Source: Stenotrophomonas maltophilia R551-3 (GTDB lineage Bacteria; Pseudomonadota; Gammaproteobacteria; Xanthomonadales; Xanthomonadaceae). Taken from it: DNA of 64,000 nucleotides. This document shows, piece after piece, positions 27,501 to 33,889 of the stretch. How positions within the stretch are numbered: position 1 is the stretch's first letter; every line of letters starts with the position of its first letter. The position numbers were made by a program, and so were the translations under genes. The notes beneath the pieces were generated by a model, which was not told the origin of the DNA, did no database searches, and worked only from the letters and a program-made list of their open reading frames with translations. The stretch is from the NCBI RefSeq assembly GCF_000020665.1, contig NC_011071.1:4268501-4332500 (forward strand), in the 5' to 3' direction.

Positions 27501-27954
27501 GCGTGGCATCCAGGTCCAGCGGCTGCAGTTCCTGCCACAGCGCGGTGGGCTGACCGTTGTCCAAGCGCTCCAGGCGCAGGCGCAGCGGTTGCCGCTGCAC
27601 ATGCAGCACCAGCGCATCGGTGCGTACGCGGATTTCCTGCGCGTCTTCTTCCAGCTGCGCCTGCACGTTCGCCTTGGGCTGCGGCAGCACGATCGGCGCG
27701 GCCTTGTCGCCTGCACCGGTGAGCTTGCCGTTGCGGCCGGCCTGCACGCGGATGATGTCGGTGGCCGGCAGTTCGATGCGGATGCGCGCGCCCTTGTCGG
27801 TCTGCAGGTCCCAGCCCTGCACGCCGTCGCGGCTGGCGCTGGCGCTGACCGAACGCAGGTTGCCGACCGGCTCGGCCTGGGCCGGCATGGACGCCAACAT
27901 CAATGCCGGCAACAGGGCCAGCATCAGCGGCGAGCGACGAACGCAGATTTCCAC
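24595..27954 (-). CDS. GH31 glycoside hydrolase, probable alpha-N-acetylgalactosaminidase, with C-terminal carbohydrate-binding modules
   Basis: A 1119-residue exported enzyme. The GTG at 27954 is preceded by GGGAG and begins a signal peptide that ends at MPAQA. Then come the N-terminal beta-sandwich, a GH31 barrel, a DUF5110-like domain, an F5/8 type C (CBM32-like) domain and a C-terminal NPCBM-like domain. Probable nucleophile D375 lies in KLDVAWTGKG and acid/base D426 in AWTGDQSSSWDY. The motifs and the spacing of about 50 residues resemble the GH31 alpha-GalNAcase branch rather than alpha-glucosidases. Its place opposite agaS under shared operators supports GalNAc release. Alternative: another alpha-glycosidase of GH31. 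Confidence 0.85.
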   Translation of the reverse strand: MEICVRRSPLMLALLPALMLASMPAQAEPVGNLRSVSASASRDGVQGWDLQTDKGARIRIELPATDIIRVQAGRNGKLTGAGDKAAPIVLPQPKANVQAQLEEDAQEIRVRTDALVLHVQRQPLRLRLERLDNGQPTALWQELQPLDLDATQSVQVLSSQADEGYYGGGQQNGRYQFKGRELEVSYSGGWEEGDRPSPAPMLLSSRGWGMLRNTWSDGSYDLREADQAALLHREDRFDAYYFVGADLPKLIERYTQLTGRPNMVARWALSYGDADCYNDGDNSKKPGTVPEGWSDGPTGTTPDVIDSVAKQYRANDMPGGWILPNDGYGCGYKQLPETVKGLAKYGFRTGLWTENGVDKIAWEVGKAGSRVQKLDVAWTGKGYQFAMDANRQAFNGILDNSDSRPFLWTVMGWAGIQRYAVAWTGDQSSSWDYIRWHVPTLVGSGLSGMAYASGDVDAIFGGSAETFTRDLQWKAFTPVLMGMSGWSSNARKHPWWYDEPYRSINRDYLKLKMRLTPYMYGLVHEAAQTGAPPVRGLMWDNPRDPHAQDETYKYQFLLGRDLLVAPVYRSQAASRGWRRDIHLPAGGWIDYWDGRRVQAAADGRQLDRQVDLATLPVFVRAGAILPMYPSMLFDGEKPLDEVTFDLYPQGESQYTLYEDDGNTRRYQQGESSTQQIRVQAPAQGSGAVQVQIDAVQGQYNGQLAQRRYGLRVLSRQAPRAVQAGGRALPALADAAAFNNASEGWYFDAKERRGTVHVRTAAQDIRQPLQLQLDFAVAVAAADDAYPAAPVLGRELPADSLLVVNRPAEEPGHALENAFDDDPGTWFRSVRNQAVRTGAHEWVIGFGERRMIDGIDIAPRNDKNWKHGQVRDYEVYLGDSNGEWGEPITRGRLQLKEGVQRIDFPAHAGRLLRFRVLSVQNPEGDGASSTDPMVTAAQGSARAFDALQPRDVGPIALSTFHILEHQEPERPARQRYLSELPVPAALASQLRTDQSFRGDAGMRMNGLQFRRGLGVGANSRIDLRLQGGWHLLRADLGIDDACRSAGGLQFQVWGDNRLLYDSGLVKAPGVVKPELDIRGLSTLSLRTLGAQGSQPAQVCANWANAVLIGQEGDSASIVAP

Positions 27955-27981
27955 ACGGACTCCCAACCCGTTCACCGGGCG

Positions 27982-28237
27982 TTTCGAAAGCGGTTGGGCC
28001 GACTCTAGGGCAGCGATTCGAAAGATGTCAACAAATTGAAAGGAAAAAGGAAGATATATTCCTTTGAAACGAAAGTTGTTGCGTTGCAATACTTTGTGTA
28101 AGCGCTTGCAGACCTCTGTTAAGCGTTGTGCGATACGGCATTTGCCCACACCTTTCGTTTTCCCGAGGCACCCGCCCGTGGAAAAGGCGTCAGTTCTTTT
28201 TCTTTCTTTTTACTTTCGGTATTTGACATTTCGAAAG
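27982..28237. promoter_or_regulatory. Cluster of TTTCG-type operator half sites between the two arms of the GalNAc locus
   Basis: CTTTCG or its complement occurs at 27982-27990 (TTTCGAAAG), 28016-28024 (ATTCGAAAG), 28066-28075 (GAAACGAAAG), 28152-28162 (CTTTCGTTTTC), 28213-28218 (CTTTCG) and 28228-28237 (ATTTCGAAAG). The known E. coli AgaR consensus is built on TTTCRTTTYR, and DeoR-family repressors bind several such sites. The 322-base region is AT-rich compared with its surroundings and contains no gene. It is most likely the control region for both arms, bound by the DeoR-type protein encoded at 31742. Confidence 0.72.
28002..28031 (-). promoter_or_regulatory. Promoter for the GH31-TonB-GH109 arm
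   Basis: On the minus strand TTGACA (28031-28026) and TAGAGT (28007-28002) are 18 bases apart, and the operator CTTTCGAAT (28024-28016) lies in the spacer. The distance from the -10 box to the GTG start at 27954 is about 48 bases. Confidence 0.65.
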
Positions 28238-28251
28238 AAAACACAGATCGT
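28223..28251 (+). promoter_or_regulatory. Promoter for the agaS arm
   Basis: A perfect -35 TTGACA at 28223-28228 with GATCGT at 28246-28251 as a weak -10 after 17 bases. The operator ATTTCGAAAG overlaps the end of the -35 box and the spacer. The arrangement mirrors the minus-strand promoter at 28002-28031, so one repressor could silence both. The agaS start follows at 28277. Confidence 0.6.
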
Positions 28252-28276
28252 GCGCTGGCCCAACTGGAACCTCTGA

Positions 28277-29431
28277 ATGGACGTCACCCTGCTTTCCGAT
28301 GTGTCCGCCTGGCAGCGCCTTGGCGGAGCCGATACCGCTACCGAAATCGCGCAGCAGCCTGCGCTGTGGGAGGCCCTCGCACAGGACCTGTCGCGTGCCC
28401 GCGACCGCCTGCAGGCCTTCCTCGGCGACAGCCTCAATGATCCCAACCAGCGCGTGCTGTTCACCGGCGCCGGCAGCTCCGGCTTCATTGCCGAAATGGT
28501 GGCCGATGCAATCAACGCGCAATGGCCGGCCGATGTGCGCGTGGTGCATACCACCAGCCTGCTGACCCACCCGGCGCTGTACCTGCAGCGCGAGCGCCCG
28601 ACCCTGCTGGTCTCGTTCGGCCGCAGCGGCTCCAGCCCGGAAAGCGTGGCGGCGGTGGACCGCGTGCGCAGCGACGTGGATGACGCGCGCTTCCTCGACA
28701 TCACCTGCAATGCCGATGGCGAACTGGCCCGTCGTGGCGCCGGCCGTGCCGATACCTGCACCCTGCTGATGCCGTCGGCCAGCTGCGACCGTGCCTTCGC
28801 CATGACCAGCAGCCTGACCTGCATGCTGCTGGCCGCACTGACCGTGTTCGATCATTCGCCGTGGGATGCGCGCGTGGCGCGCCTGAAGCACATTGCAGCG
28901 CTGGCCCGCGAAGGCCAGGCACAGTGGGATGCACCGGTGGCGGCGCTGGCGCAGCGCCCGTTCAACCGCATCATCTATCTCGGCAGCGGCCCGCTGGAAG
29001 CGCTGGCACGCGAGTGCGCACTGAAGGTGCTGGAGCTGACCGCCGGCCGCGTGCTGGCGCTGGCCAACACGCCGCTGGGCTTCCGCCACGGCCCGAAGTC
29101 GACGCTGGACGGCAACACCCTGGTGGTGGTGGTGCGCAGCGTGCAGCCGCTGGCGCGCCGCTTCGAACAGGACCTGCTGGAAGAACTGCGCCGCGATGGC
29201 GTGGCCGGGCAGGTACTGGCGATCGGCCCGCATTCGGATATCGGCGCCGATGACGAGTACACCCTTACCGTACCGGCACTGGATGATCCGTGGCTGGCGC
29301 CGGTGTGGCTGGGCTTCGCGCAGCTGTTCGCGCTGCAGCGCTCGGCTGCGCTCGGCCTGACCCCCGACAACCCGTTCCCGGACGGCACCGTCAACCGCGT
29401 CGTCAAGGGCGTCACCATCCACCATGGCTGA
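28277..29431 (+). CDS. agaS: Galactosamine-6-phosphate deaminase/isomerase (SIS domain)
   Basis: A 384-residue protein with two SIS (sugar isomerase) domains: VLFTGAGSSGFIAEMV with SFGRSGSSPESVAA in the first, and IIYLGSGPLEALAREC with ANTPLGFRHGPKS in the second. These are AgaS signatures. AgaS deaminates galactosamine-6-phosphate to tagatose-6-phosphate and ammonia in GalNAc catabolism. It is first in the plus arm, behind the operator-bearing promoter. Its stop overlaps the kinase start by eight bases. Confidence 0.9.
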   Translation: MDVTLLSDVSAWQRLGGADTATEIAQQPALWEALAQDLSRARDRLQAFLGDSLNDPNQRVLFTGAGSSGFIAEMVADAINAQWPADVRVVHTTSLLTHPALYLQRERPTLLVSFGRSGSSPESVAAVDRVRSDVDDARFLDITCNADGELARRGAGRADTCTLLMPSASCDRAFAMTSSLTCMLLAALTVFDHSPWDARVARLKHIAALAREGQAQWDAPVAALAQRPFNRIIYLGSGPLEALARECALKVLELTAGRVLALANTPLGFRHGPKSTLDGNTLVVVVRSVQPLARRFEQDLLEELRRDGVAGQVLAIGPHSDIGADDEYTLTVPALDDPWLAPVWLGFAQLFALQRSAALGLTPDNPFPDGTVNRVVKGVTIHHG

Positions 29432-30362
29432 GCTGATCGCCCACGCCTGCTACGGCATCGACATCGGCGGCACCAAGATCGAGCTGGTGGCGTGCGATGC
29501 GGCGATGCAGGTCACCTGGCGCCGCCGGGTGGCCACGCCGCAGGGCGACTACGACGGTTTCCTGCAGGCGGTGGTGACCCTGGTCGCCGAGGCCGATGCC
29601 GCGCTGGGCCGCAGTGATGCGGCCATCGGCATCGCTCTACCCGGCGTGCGCGACCGCCGCAGCGGCCGCCAGCTCAGCGCGAACGTGCCTGCGTTGACCG
29701 GGCACAGTGTGGCCGCCGACCTGCAGGCACGCCTGCAACGTCCGCTGCATTTCGGCAATGACCTGCAGTGCTTTGCCCTGTCTGAAGCACACGGCGGTGC
29801 GGCCGACGGCTATCCCAGCATGTTCGGCGCCATCCTCGGCACCGGCGCGGGTGGTGGTTTCTGCCTGCAGGGCCGCCTGCTGTCCGGTTTCAACGGGCTG
29901 GCCGGCGAATGGGGCCACTGGAGCGTGCCCGGTCATCTGCTGCAGCGCCACGGCCTGCCGCTGATCGACTGCGCCTGTGGCCTGCAGGGCTGCGTGGAGC
30001 GCTATGTGTCCGGCAGCGGCGTGGCGATGATCGAACGCCACCTCGGTGGCAGCGCCGCAGATGCCAGCGCGGTGATTGCATTGGCCGAAGCCGGCGACGC
30101 CCGCGCGCGCAAGGCGCTGGACATCCATCGCGACCTGCTCGGCCATAGTCTGGCCGCGCTGGTGCTGGCGCTGGACCCGCACGTGATCGTGCTCGGCGGT
30201 GGTCTTTCACAGTACGCGCCGCTGTACCAGCAGCTGCCCGACGCCATCGCCGCCCATCTGTTCAAGGGTGTGCAGGTGCCACCGATCGTGCCACCACGCT
30301 TCGGCGATGCCGGTGGCGCACGTGGTGCTGCCCTGCTCGCCTGCCAACCCTCGTTTTCCTGA
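29424..30362 (+). CDS. agaK: ROK-family sugar kinase, probable N-acetylgalactosamine kinase
   Basis: A 312-residue ROK kinase. It has the ATP-binding start CYGIDIGGTKIELV, the catalytic-region FGNDLQCFALSE with Asp, the GTGAGGG phosphate loop, the ROK sugar-binding motif GEWGHW and the zinc motif CACGLQGCVE. Because import is not by a phosphotransferase system, a cytoplasmic kinase is needed to make GalNAc-6-phosphate, as with AgaK in Shewanella-type pathways. The gene overlaps agaS and is followed by agaZ after 16 bases. The specificity is inferred from context; GlcNAc or another hexosamine cannot be excluded from sequence. Confidence 0.82.
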   Translation: MAELIAHACYGIDIGGTKIELVACDAAMQVTWRRRVATPQGDYDGFLQAVVTLVAEADAALGRSDAAIGIALPGVRDRRSGRQLSANVPALTGHSVAADLQARLQRPLHFGNDLQCFALSEAHGGAADGYPSMFGAILGTGAGGGFCLQGRLLSGFNGLAGEWGHWSVPGHLLQRHGLPLIDCACGLQGCVERYVSGSGVAMIERHLGGSAADASAVIALAEAGDARARKALDIHRDLLGHSLAALVLALDPHVIVLGGGLSQYAPLYQQLPDAIAAHLFKGVQVPPIVPPRFGDAGGARGAALLACQPSFS

Positions 30363-30378
30363 TGTCCGGAGCCTGACC

Positions 30379-31713
30379 ATGTCCCCGTTGCAGACCCTGC
30401 TTGCCTCCCACCGCGCCGGTGCCAACGTCGGCCTGTACAGCGTCTGCTGCAGCAACGAGCAGGTGCTGCGCGCGGCCATGCACGTGGCGCTGGCACACGG
30501 CACCGTGCTGCTGATCGAGGCCACCTCCAACCAGGTCGACCAGTTCGGCGGCTATACCGGCATGACCCCGCCGCAGTACCGCGACTACGTCGGCACTCTG
30601 GCCGATGAGGAAGGCTTCCCGCGCGAACGGCTGATCCTGGGCGGTGACCACCTCGGCCCGAATGCCTGGCAGAAGCGCCCGGCTGCCGAAGCGATGACCC
30701 ACGCGCGCGTGCTGATCGAAGCCTACGTCGCCGCCGGTTTCCACAAGATCCACCTGGACTGCAGCATGTCCTGCGCCGATGACCCGGTGCCGCTGCCCGA
30801 TGCAATCGTCGCCGCGCGTTCGGCCGAGCTGGCCGAGATCGCCGAACGCACCGCCGCCGAACACAGCCTGCCGCCGCCGGTCTACGTGATCGGTACCGAA
30901 GTGCCGATTCCCGGTGGCGAAGCCTCGCTGGCCGAAGGCCTGCAGGTGACCACGCCGGCCGCCGCCGCGCAGACCCTGGCCATCCACCAGCAGGCGTTCG
31001 ATACGCCGCAGCTGCGCGAGGCGTGGCAGCGCGTGATTGCGATGGTGGTGCAGCCGGGCGTGGACTTCGACCACAGCAGCGTGCACGAGTACGACGCGGC
31101 CGCCGCCAGCACGCTGGCCGGCTTCCTCGAACAGCAGCCGCGCATCGTGTTCGAAGCGCATTCCACTGACTACCAGCGCGAAAGCGGCCTGCATGCACTG
31201 GTGCGCGACCACTTCGCCATCCTCAAGGTCGGCCCGGCCGCCACCTTCGCCTACCGCGAAGCACTTTTCGCGCTGGCCGCGATCGAGGCTGAACTGCTGC
31301 CGGCCGCACAGTGCTCGCGCCTGCCGCAGGTGCTGGACGAGGTGATGGTGGCGCAGCCGAAGTACTGGCAGTCCTATTACCAGGGCGATGAGGCCGCGCT
31401 GCGCCTGTTGCGCAGTTACTCCTTCAGCGACCGCTGCCGCTACTACTGGGGCGAGCCGGCGCTGGTGCAGGCGGTGCAGACTCTGTTCGCCAACCTGGAG
31501 CAGCATGCGCCGCCGCTGGTGCTGCTTAGCCAGTACCTGCCGGAGCAGTACCGCGCCGTGCGCGAGGGCCGCCTGGCCAACACGCCCACCGCACTGGTGC
31601 AGCACCGTATCGGCCTGTGCCTGGGCGAATACGCCCGCGCCTGCAGCGCCAACCAAGCCGGAACCCGCGCGCAGAACGCAGGTTCGGCTGCCGCCGTTGC
31701 TGCGAACGGCTAA
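30379..31713 (+). CDS. agaZ: Tagatose-bisphosphate aldolase non-catalytic subunit family (AgaZ/GatZ/KbaZ)
   Basis: A 444-residue protein of the GatZ/KbaZ/AgaZ family, recognised by VGLYSVCCSNEQVLRAAM, IEATSNQVDQFGGYTGM, LGGDHLGPNAW, IHLDCSMSCADDP and YVIGTEVPIPGG. In enterics this subunit stabilises the class II aldolase AgaY/KbaY. No such catalytic subunit and no tagatose-6-phosphate kinase is found in this window. Some members of the family have been reported to epimerise at C4, so this protein could convert tagatose-6-phosphate to fructose-6-phosphate; that is inference. ATG 30379 has GGAG eight bases upstream. It is in the operon between the kinase and agaR. Confidence 0.88.
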   Translation: MSPLQTLLASHRAGANVGLYSVCCSNEQVLRAAMHVALAHGTVLLIEATSNQVDQFGGYTGMTPPQYRDYVGTLADEEGFPRERLILGGDHLGPNAWQKRPAAEAMTHARVLIEAYVAAGFHKIHLDCSMSCADDPVPLPDAIVAARSAELAEIAERTAAEHSLPPPVYVIGTEVPIPGGEASLAEGLQVTTPAAAAQTLAIHQQAFDTPQLREAWQRVIAMVVQPGVDFDHSSVHEYDAAAASTLAGFLEQQPRIVFEAHSTDYQRESGLHALVRDHFAILKVGPAATFAYREALFALAAIEAELLPAAQCSRLPQVLDEVMVAQPKYWQSYYQGDEAALRLLRSYSFSDRCRYYWGEPALVQAVQTLFANLEQHAPPLVLLSQYLPEQYRAVREGRLANTPTALVQHRIGLCLGEYARACSANQAGTRAQNAGSAAAVAANG

Positions 31714-31741
31714 TCTCCCCCCTTTCCCCGCGAAACCGAGA

Positions 31742-32524
31742 ATGGCCATGCGCAACACCCGCTCCCGCCGGCAACAGATCCTGCAGCTGCTGATCGAGCA
31801 CGGCTCGGTGCAGGTGGCCGATCTGGTCGAGCGCTTCGGCGTGTCGGCGGTGACCATCCGTGCCGACCTGACCCACTTCGAGTCGCAGGGCCTTGCCAAC
31901 CGCACCCACGGCGGCGCCACCCTGGTACGCACGCCGCCACAGGAACAGGACATCCACGAGAAGGACGCGCTGAACCTGCCGCTGAAGGAATCGATCGGTG
32001 CGCGCGCCGCGCGCCTGGTACAGCCCGGCGACAACATCATCATCGATTCCGGCTCGACCACGATGACCTTGGCCCGCCACCTGCGCGCGCATCGCGATGT
32101 AACGGTGATGACCAACGGCCTGAACATCGCCTGGGAACTGGCCAATGCGGCCGGCATCACCGTGCTGCTGACCGGTGGTCTGCTGCGCCAGCAGTCGCTG
32201 TCGCTGCAGGGCAGCCAGGCCGAAGCCAGCCTCAACTCGTACAGCTTCGACACCCTGTTCCTGGGCGTGGATGGCCTGGACCTGCAGTTCGGCCTGACCA
32301 CCCACGATGAAGCCGAAGCCCGCCTCAACCACCGCATGGTCGAGCGCGCACGCCGTATCGTGGTGCTGACCGACGCCTCCAAATTCGGCCGCGTCAGCCT
32401 GCACCGCATCGCCCTGCTGGATCAGATCCACGCCATCATCACCGACGCCGGCATTGACGACGCAACCCGTGAGGGGCTGCAACGGCTGGGCATCGAAGTG
32501 ATCATCGCCGAGCCCGCCGCATGA
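31742..32524 (+). CDS. agaR: DeoR-family transcriptional repressor of the GalNAc locus
   Basis: A 260-residue DeoR protein: N-terminal helix-turn-helix (RRQQILQLLIEHGSVQVADLVERFGVSAVTIRAD split over about residues 8-45) and a C-terminal sugar-phosphate sensing domain with the DSGSTTMTLARHL and LLTGGLLRQQSLSLQG motifs. It sits inside the operon it would control, 28 bases after agaZ, and its stop overlaps the deacetylase start (ATGA). The TTTCG half sites upstream of both arms are the expected targets. The inducer is likely a phosphorylated galactosamine derivative. Confidence 0.88.
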   Translation: MAMRNTRSRRQQILQLLIEHGSVQVADLVERFGVSAVTIRADLTHFESQGLANRTHGGATLVRTPPQEQDIHEKDALNLPLKESIGARAARLVQPGDNIIIDSGSTTMTLARHLRAHRDVTVMTNGLNIAWELANAAGITVLLTGGLLRQQSLSLQGSQAEASLNSYSFDTLFLGVDGLDLQFGLTTHDEAEARLNHRMVERARRIVVLTDASKFGRVSLHRIALLDQIHAIITDAGIDDATREGLQRLGIEVIIAEPAA

Positions 32525-33648
32525 CCGACACCCGCACCCTGCATGGCCGCATCCTCACCCCGCTGGGTTGGCGGCGTGGCTACGTCCACTTCGATTCGCA
32601 GGTGCGCCAGCTGCAGGTGGATGACCACAGCGGTGCTGACGACCTGCAGCTGCCGGTGATCCTGCCCGGCTTCATCGACCTGCATGTGCATGGCGCGGCC
32701 GGCGTGGACCTGATGCAGGGCGGCGACGTGGCACGCACCATCGCCCGCACCCATCTGCGCTTCGGTACCACCACGCTGCTGGCGACCACCATGACCGCCG
32801 GGCTGGACGAGATCGAGCACGCGCTGCAGGGCGTGGCCGCCACCATGGCGGCACCCGATGCAGACGCCGCCAGCATCGTCGGTGTGCATCTGGAAGGACC
32901 GTTCATCAGCCCGCAGCGTCTGGGTGCGCAGCCCAATCGTACGATCGAGGCGACGCTGGCGCTGGTGCAGCAGCTGCACGCACTGGCTCCGATCCGGGTA
33001 ATGACGCTGGCACCGGAGATCGGCGAGCACACCGCATTGATTCCCGCGCTTTCGGCAATGGGCATCCGCGTGCAGCTCGGCCACAGCGCTGGCACCTACG
33101 AGGAAGGCGTGGCCGCGCTGCAGGCCGGTGCCTCCGGCTTCACCCACCTGTTCAACGGCATGACCGGCGTCGATCACTATCGCCCGGGCATTGCGGCGGC
33201 GGCGCTGGCACATGCGCAGTACGCCGAGATCATTCCCGACCTGCAGCACATCCACCCCGGCGTGATCCGCCTTGCCGCGCGAGCGATTCCGCGCCTGTAC
33301 GCGGTGACCGACGCAACCGCCGCCACCGGCATGCCCGATGGCGAGTACGCCTTGGGCGAACAGCGCGTGCACAAGTGCGGCGGCTGCGTGCGCCTGGCGA
33401 CCGGCTCGCTGGCCGGCAGTGCACTGACCATGGACCAGGCGCTGCGCAACCTGGTGCGTGTGGGCCTGGAGCTGGCCGATGCCTCGCAACGTGTTTCCAC
33501 CTTCCCGGCCGCGTATCTCGGCATGGACGATCGCGGCCGCATTGCGCCCGACGCCCGCGCCGACCTGGTGGTGCTGGATGCCGAACTGCGCCTGCAGCAG
33601 GTGGTGGTGGGCGGGCGGGTAGTTGATTTGAACGCCGCAAACGCCTGA
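32521..33648 (+). CDS. agaA: N-acetylgalactosamine-6-phosphate deacetylase (NagA family)
   Basis: A 375-residue amidohydrolase of the NagA/AgaA type. Metal and substrate motifs are in order: DLHVHGAAGVD, VHLEGPFISPQR, VQLGHSAGTYEEG, GFTHLFNGMTGVDH and AVTDATAATGMPDG. It removes the acetyl group from GalNAc-6-phosphate (or GlcNAc-6-phosphate) to feed AgaS. It overlaps agaR by four bases, so it is translated from the same message. The gene name follows the locus context; NagA specificity is not excluded. Confidence 0.9.
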   Translation: MTDTRTLHGRILTPLGWRRGYVHFDSQVRQLQVDDHSGADDLQLPVILPGFIDLHVHGAAGVDLMQGGDVARTIARTHLRFGTTTLLATTMTAGLDEIEHALQGVAATMAAPDADAASIVGVHLEGPFISPQRLGAQPNRTIEATLALVQQLHALAPIRVMTLAPEIGEHTALIPALSAMGIRVQLGHSAGTYEEGVAALQAGASGFTHLFNGMTGVDHYRPGIAAAALAHAQYAEIIPDLQHIHPGVIRLAARAIPRLYAVTDATAATGMPDGEYALGEQRVHKCGGCVRLATGSLAGSALTMDQALRNLVRVGLELADASQRVSTFPAAYLGMDDRGRIAPDARADLVVLDAELRLQQVVVGGRVVDLNAANA

Positions 33649-33661
33649 TATCTGCGTTTTT

Positions 33662-33827
33662 GTAGAGCCGAAGGCAATGGCAGGAGCCATTGCCAACGTC
33701 GCTTGCGACGGCCCGGAGGGTGCCGATCAGGACGATCGGCATAGCCATGCTCGGCTCACCGCGCGAAGCGCGGCATGGAGAACCTCAATATCGGAACGGA
33801 AAGCAGCCGAGCATGGCTCGGCTCTAC
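33662..33827. repeat. Composite GTAG repeat with several hairpins
   Basis: A run from GTAG (33662) to CTAC (33824-33827) holding at least four palindromes: GGCAATGGC...GCCATTGCC, CGTCGC/GCGACG, GCCGATC/GATCGGC and AGCCGAGC ATG GCTCGGCT. It separates agaA from the transporter gene and may attenuate or stabilise the transcript between them. No gene is supported in 33649-33889. Confidence 0.75.
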
Positions 33828-33889
33828 ATGAAGCGCGCAAGCGCAATGCCTCAGCCCCGCACCATCCCCGTTATTCCAGGAATACGCCG

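Noticed and set aside
24676..28008. Very long open frame opposite the GH31 enzyme
   Set aside because: His/Ala/Val-rich antisense translation without motifs; the GH31 frame has catalytic residues and a signal peptide.
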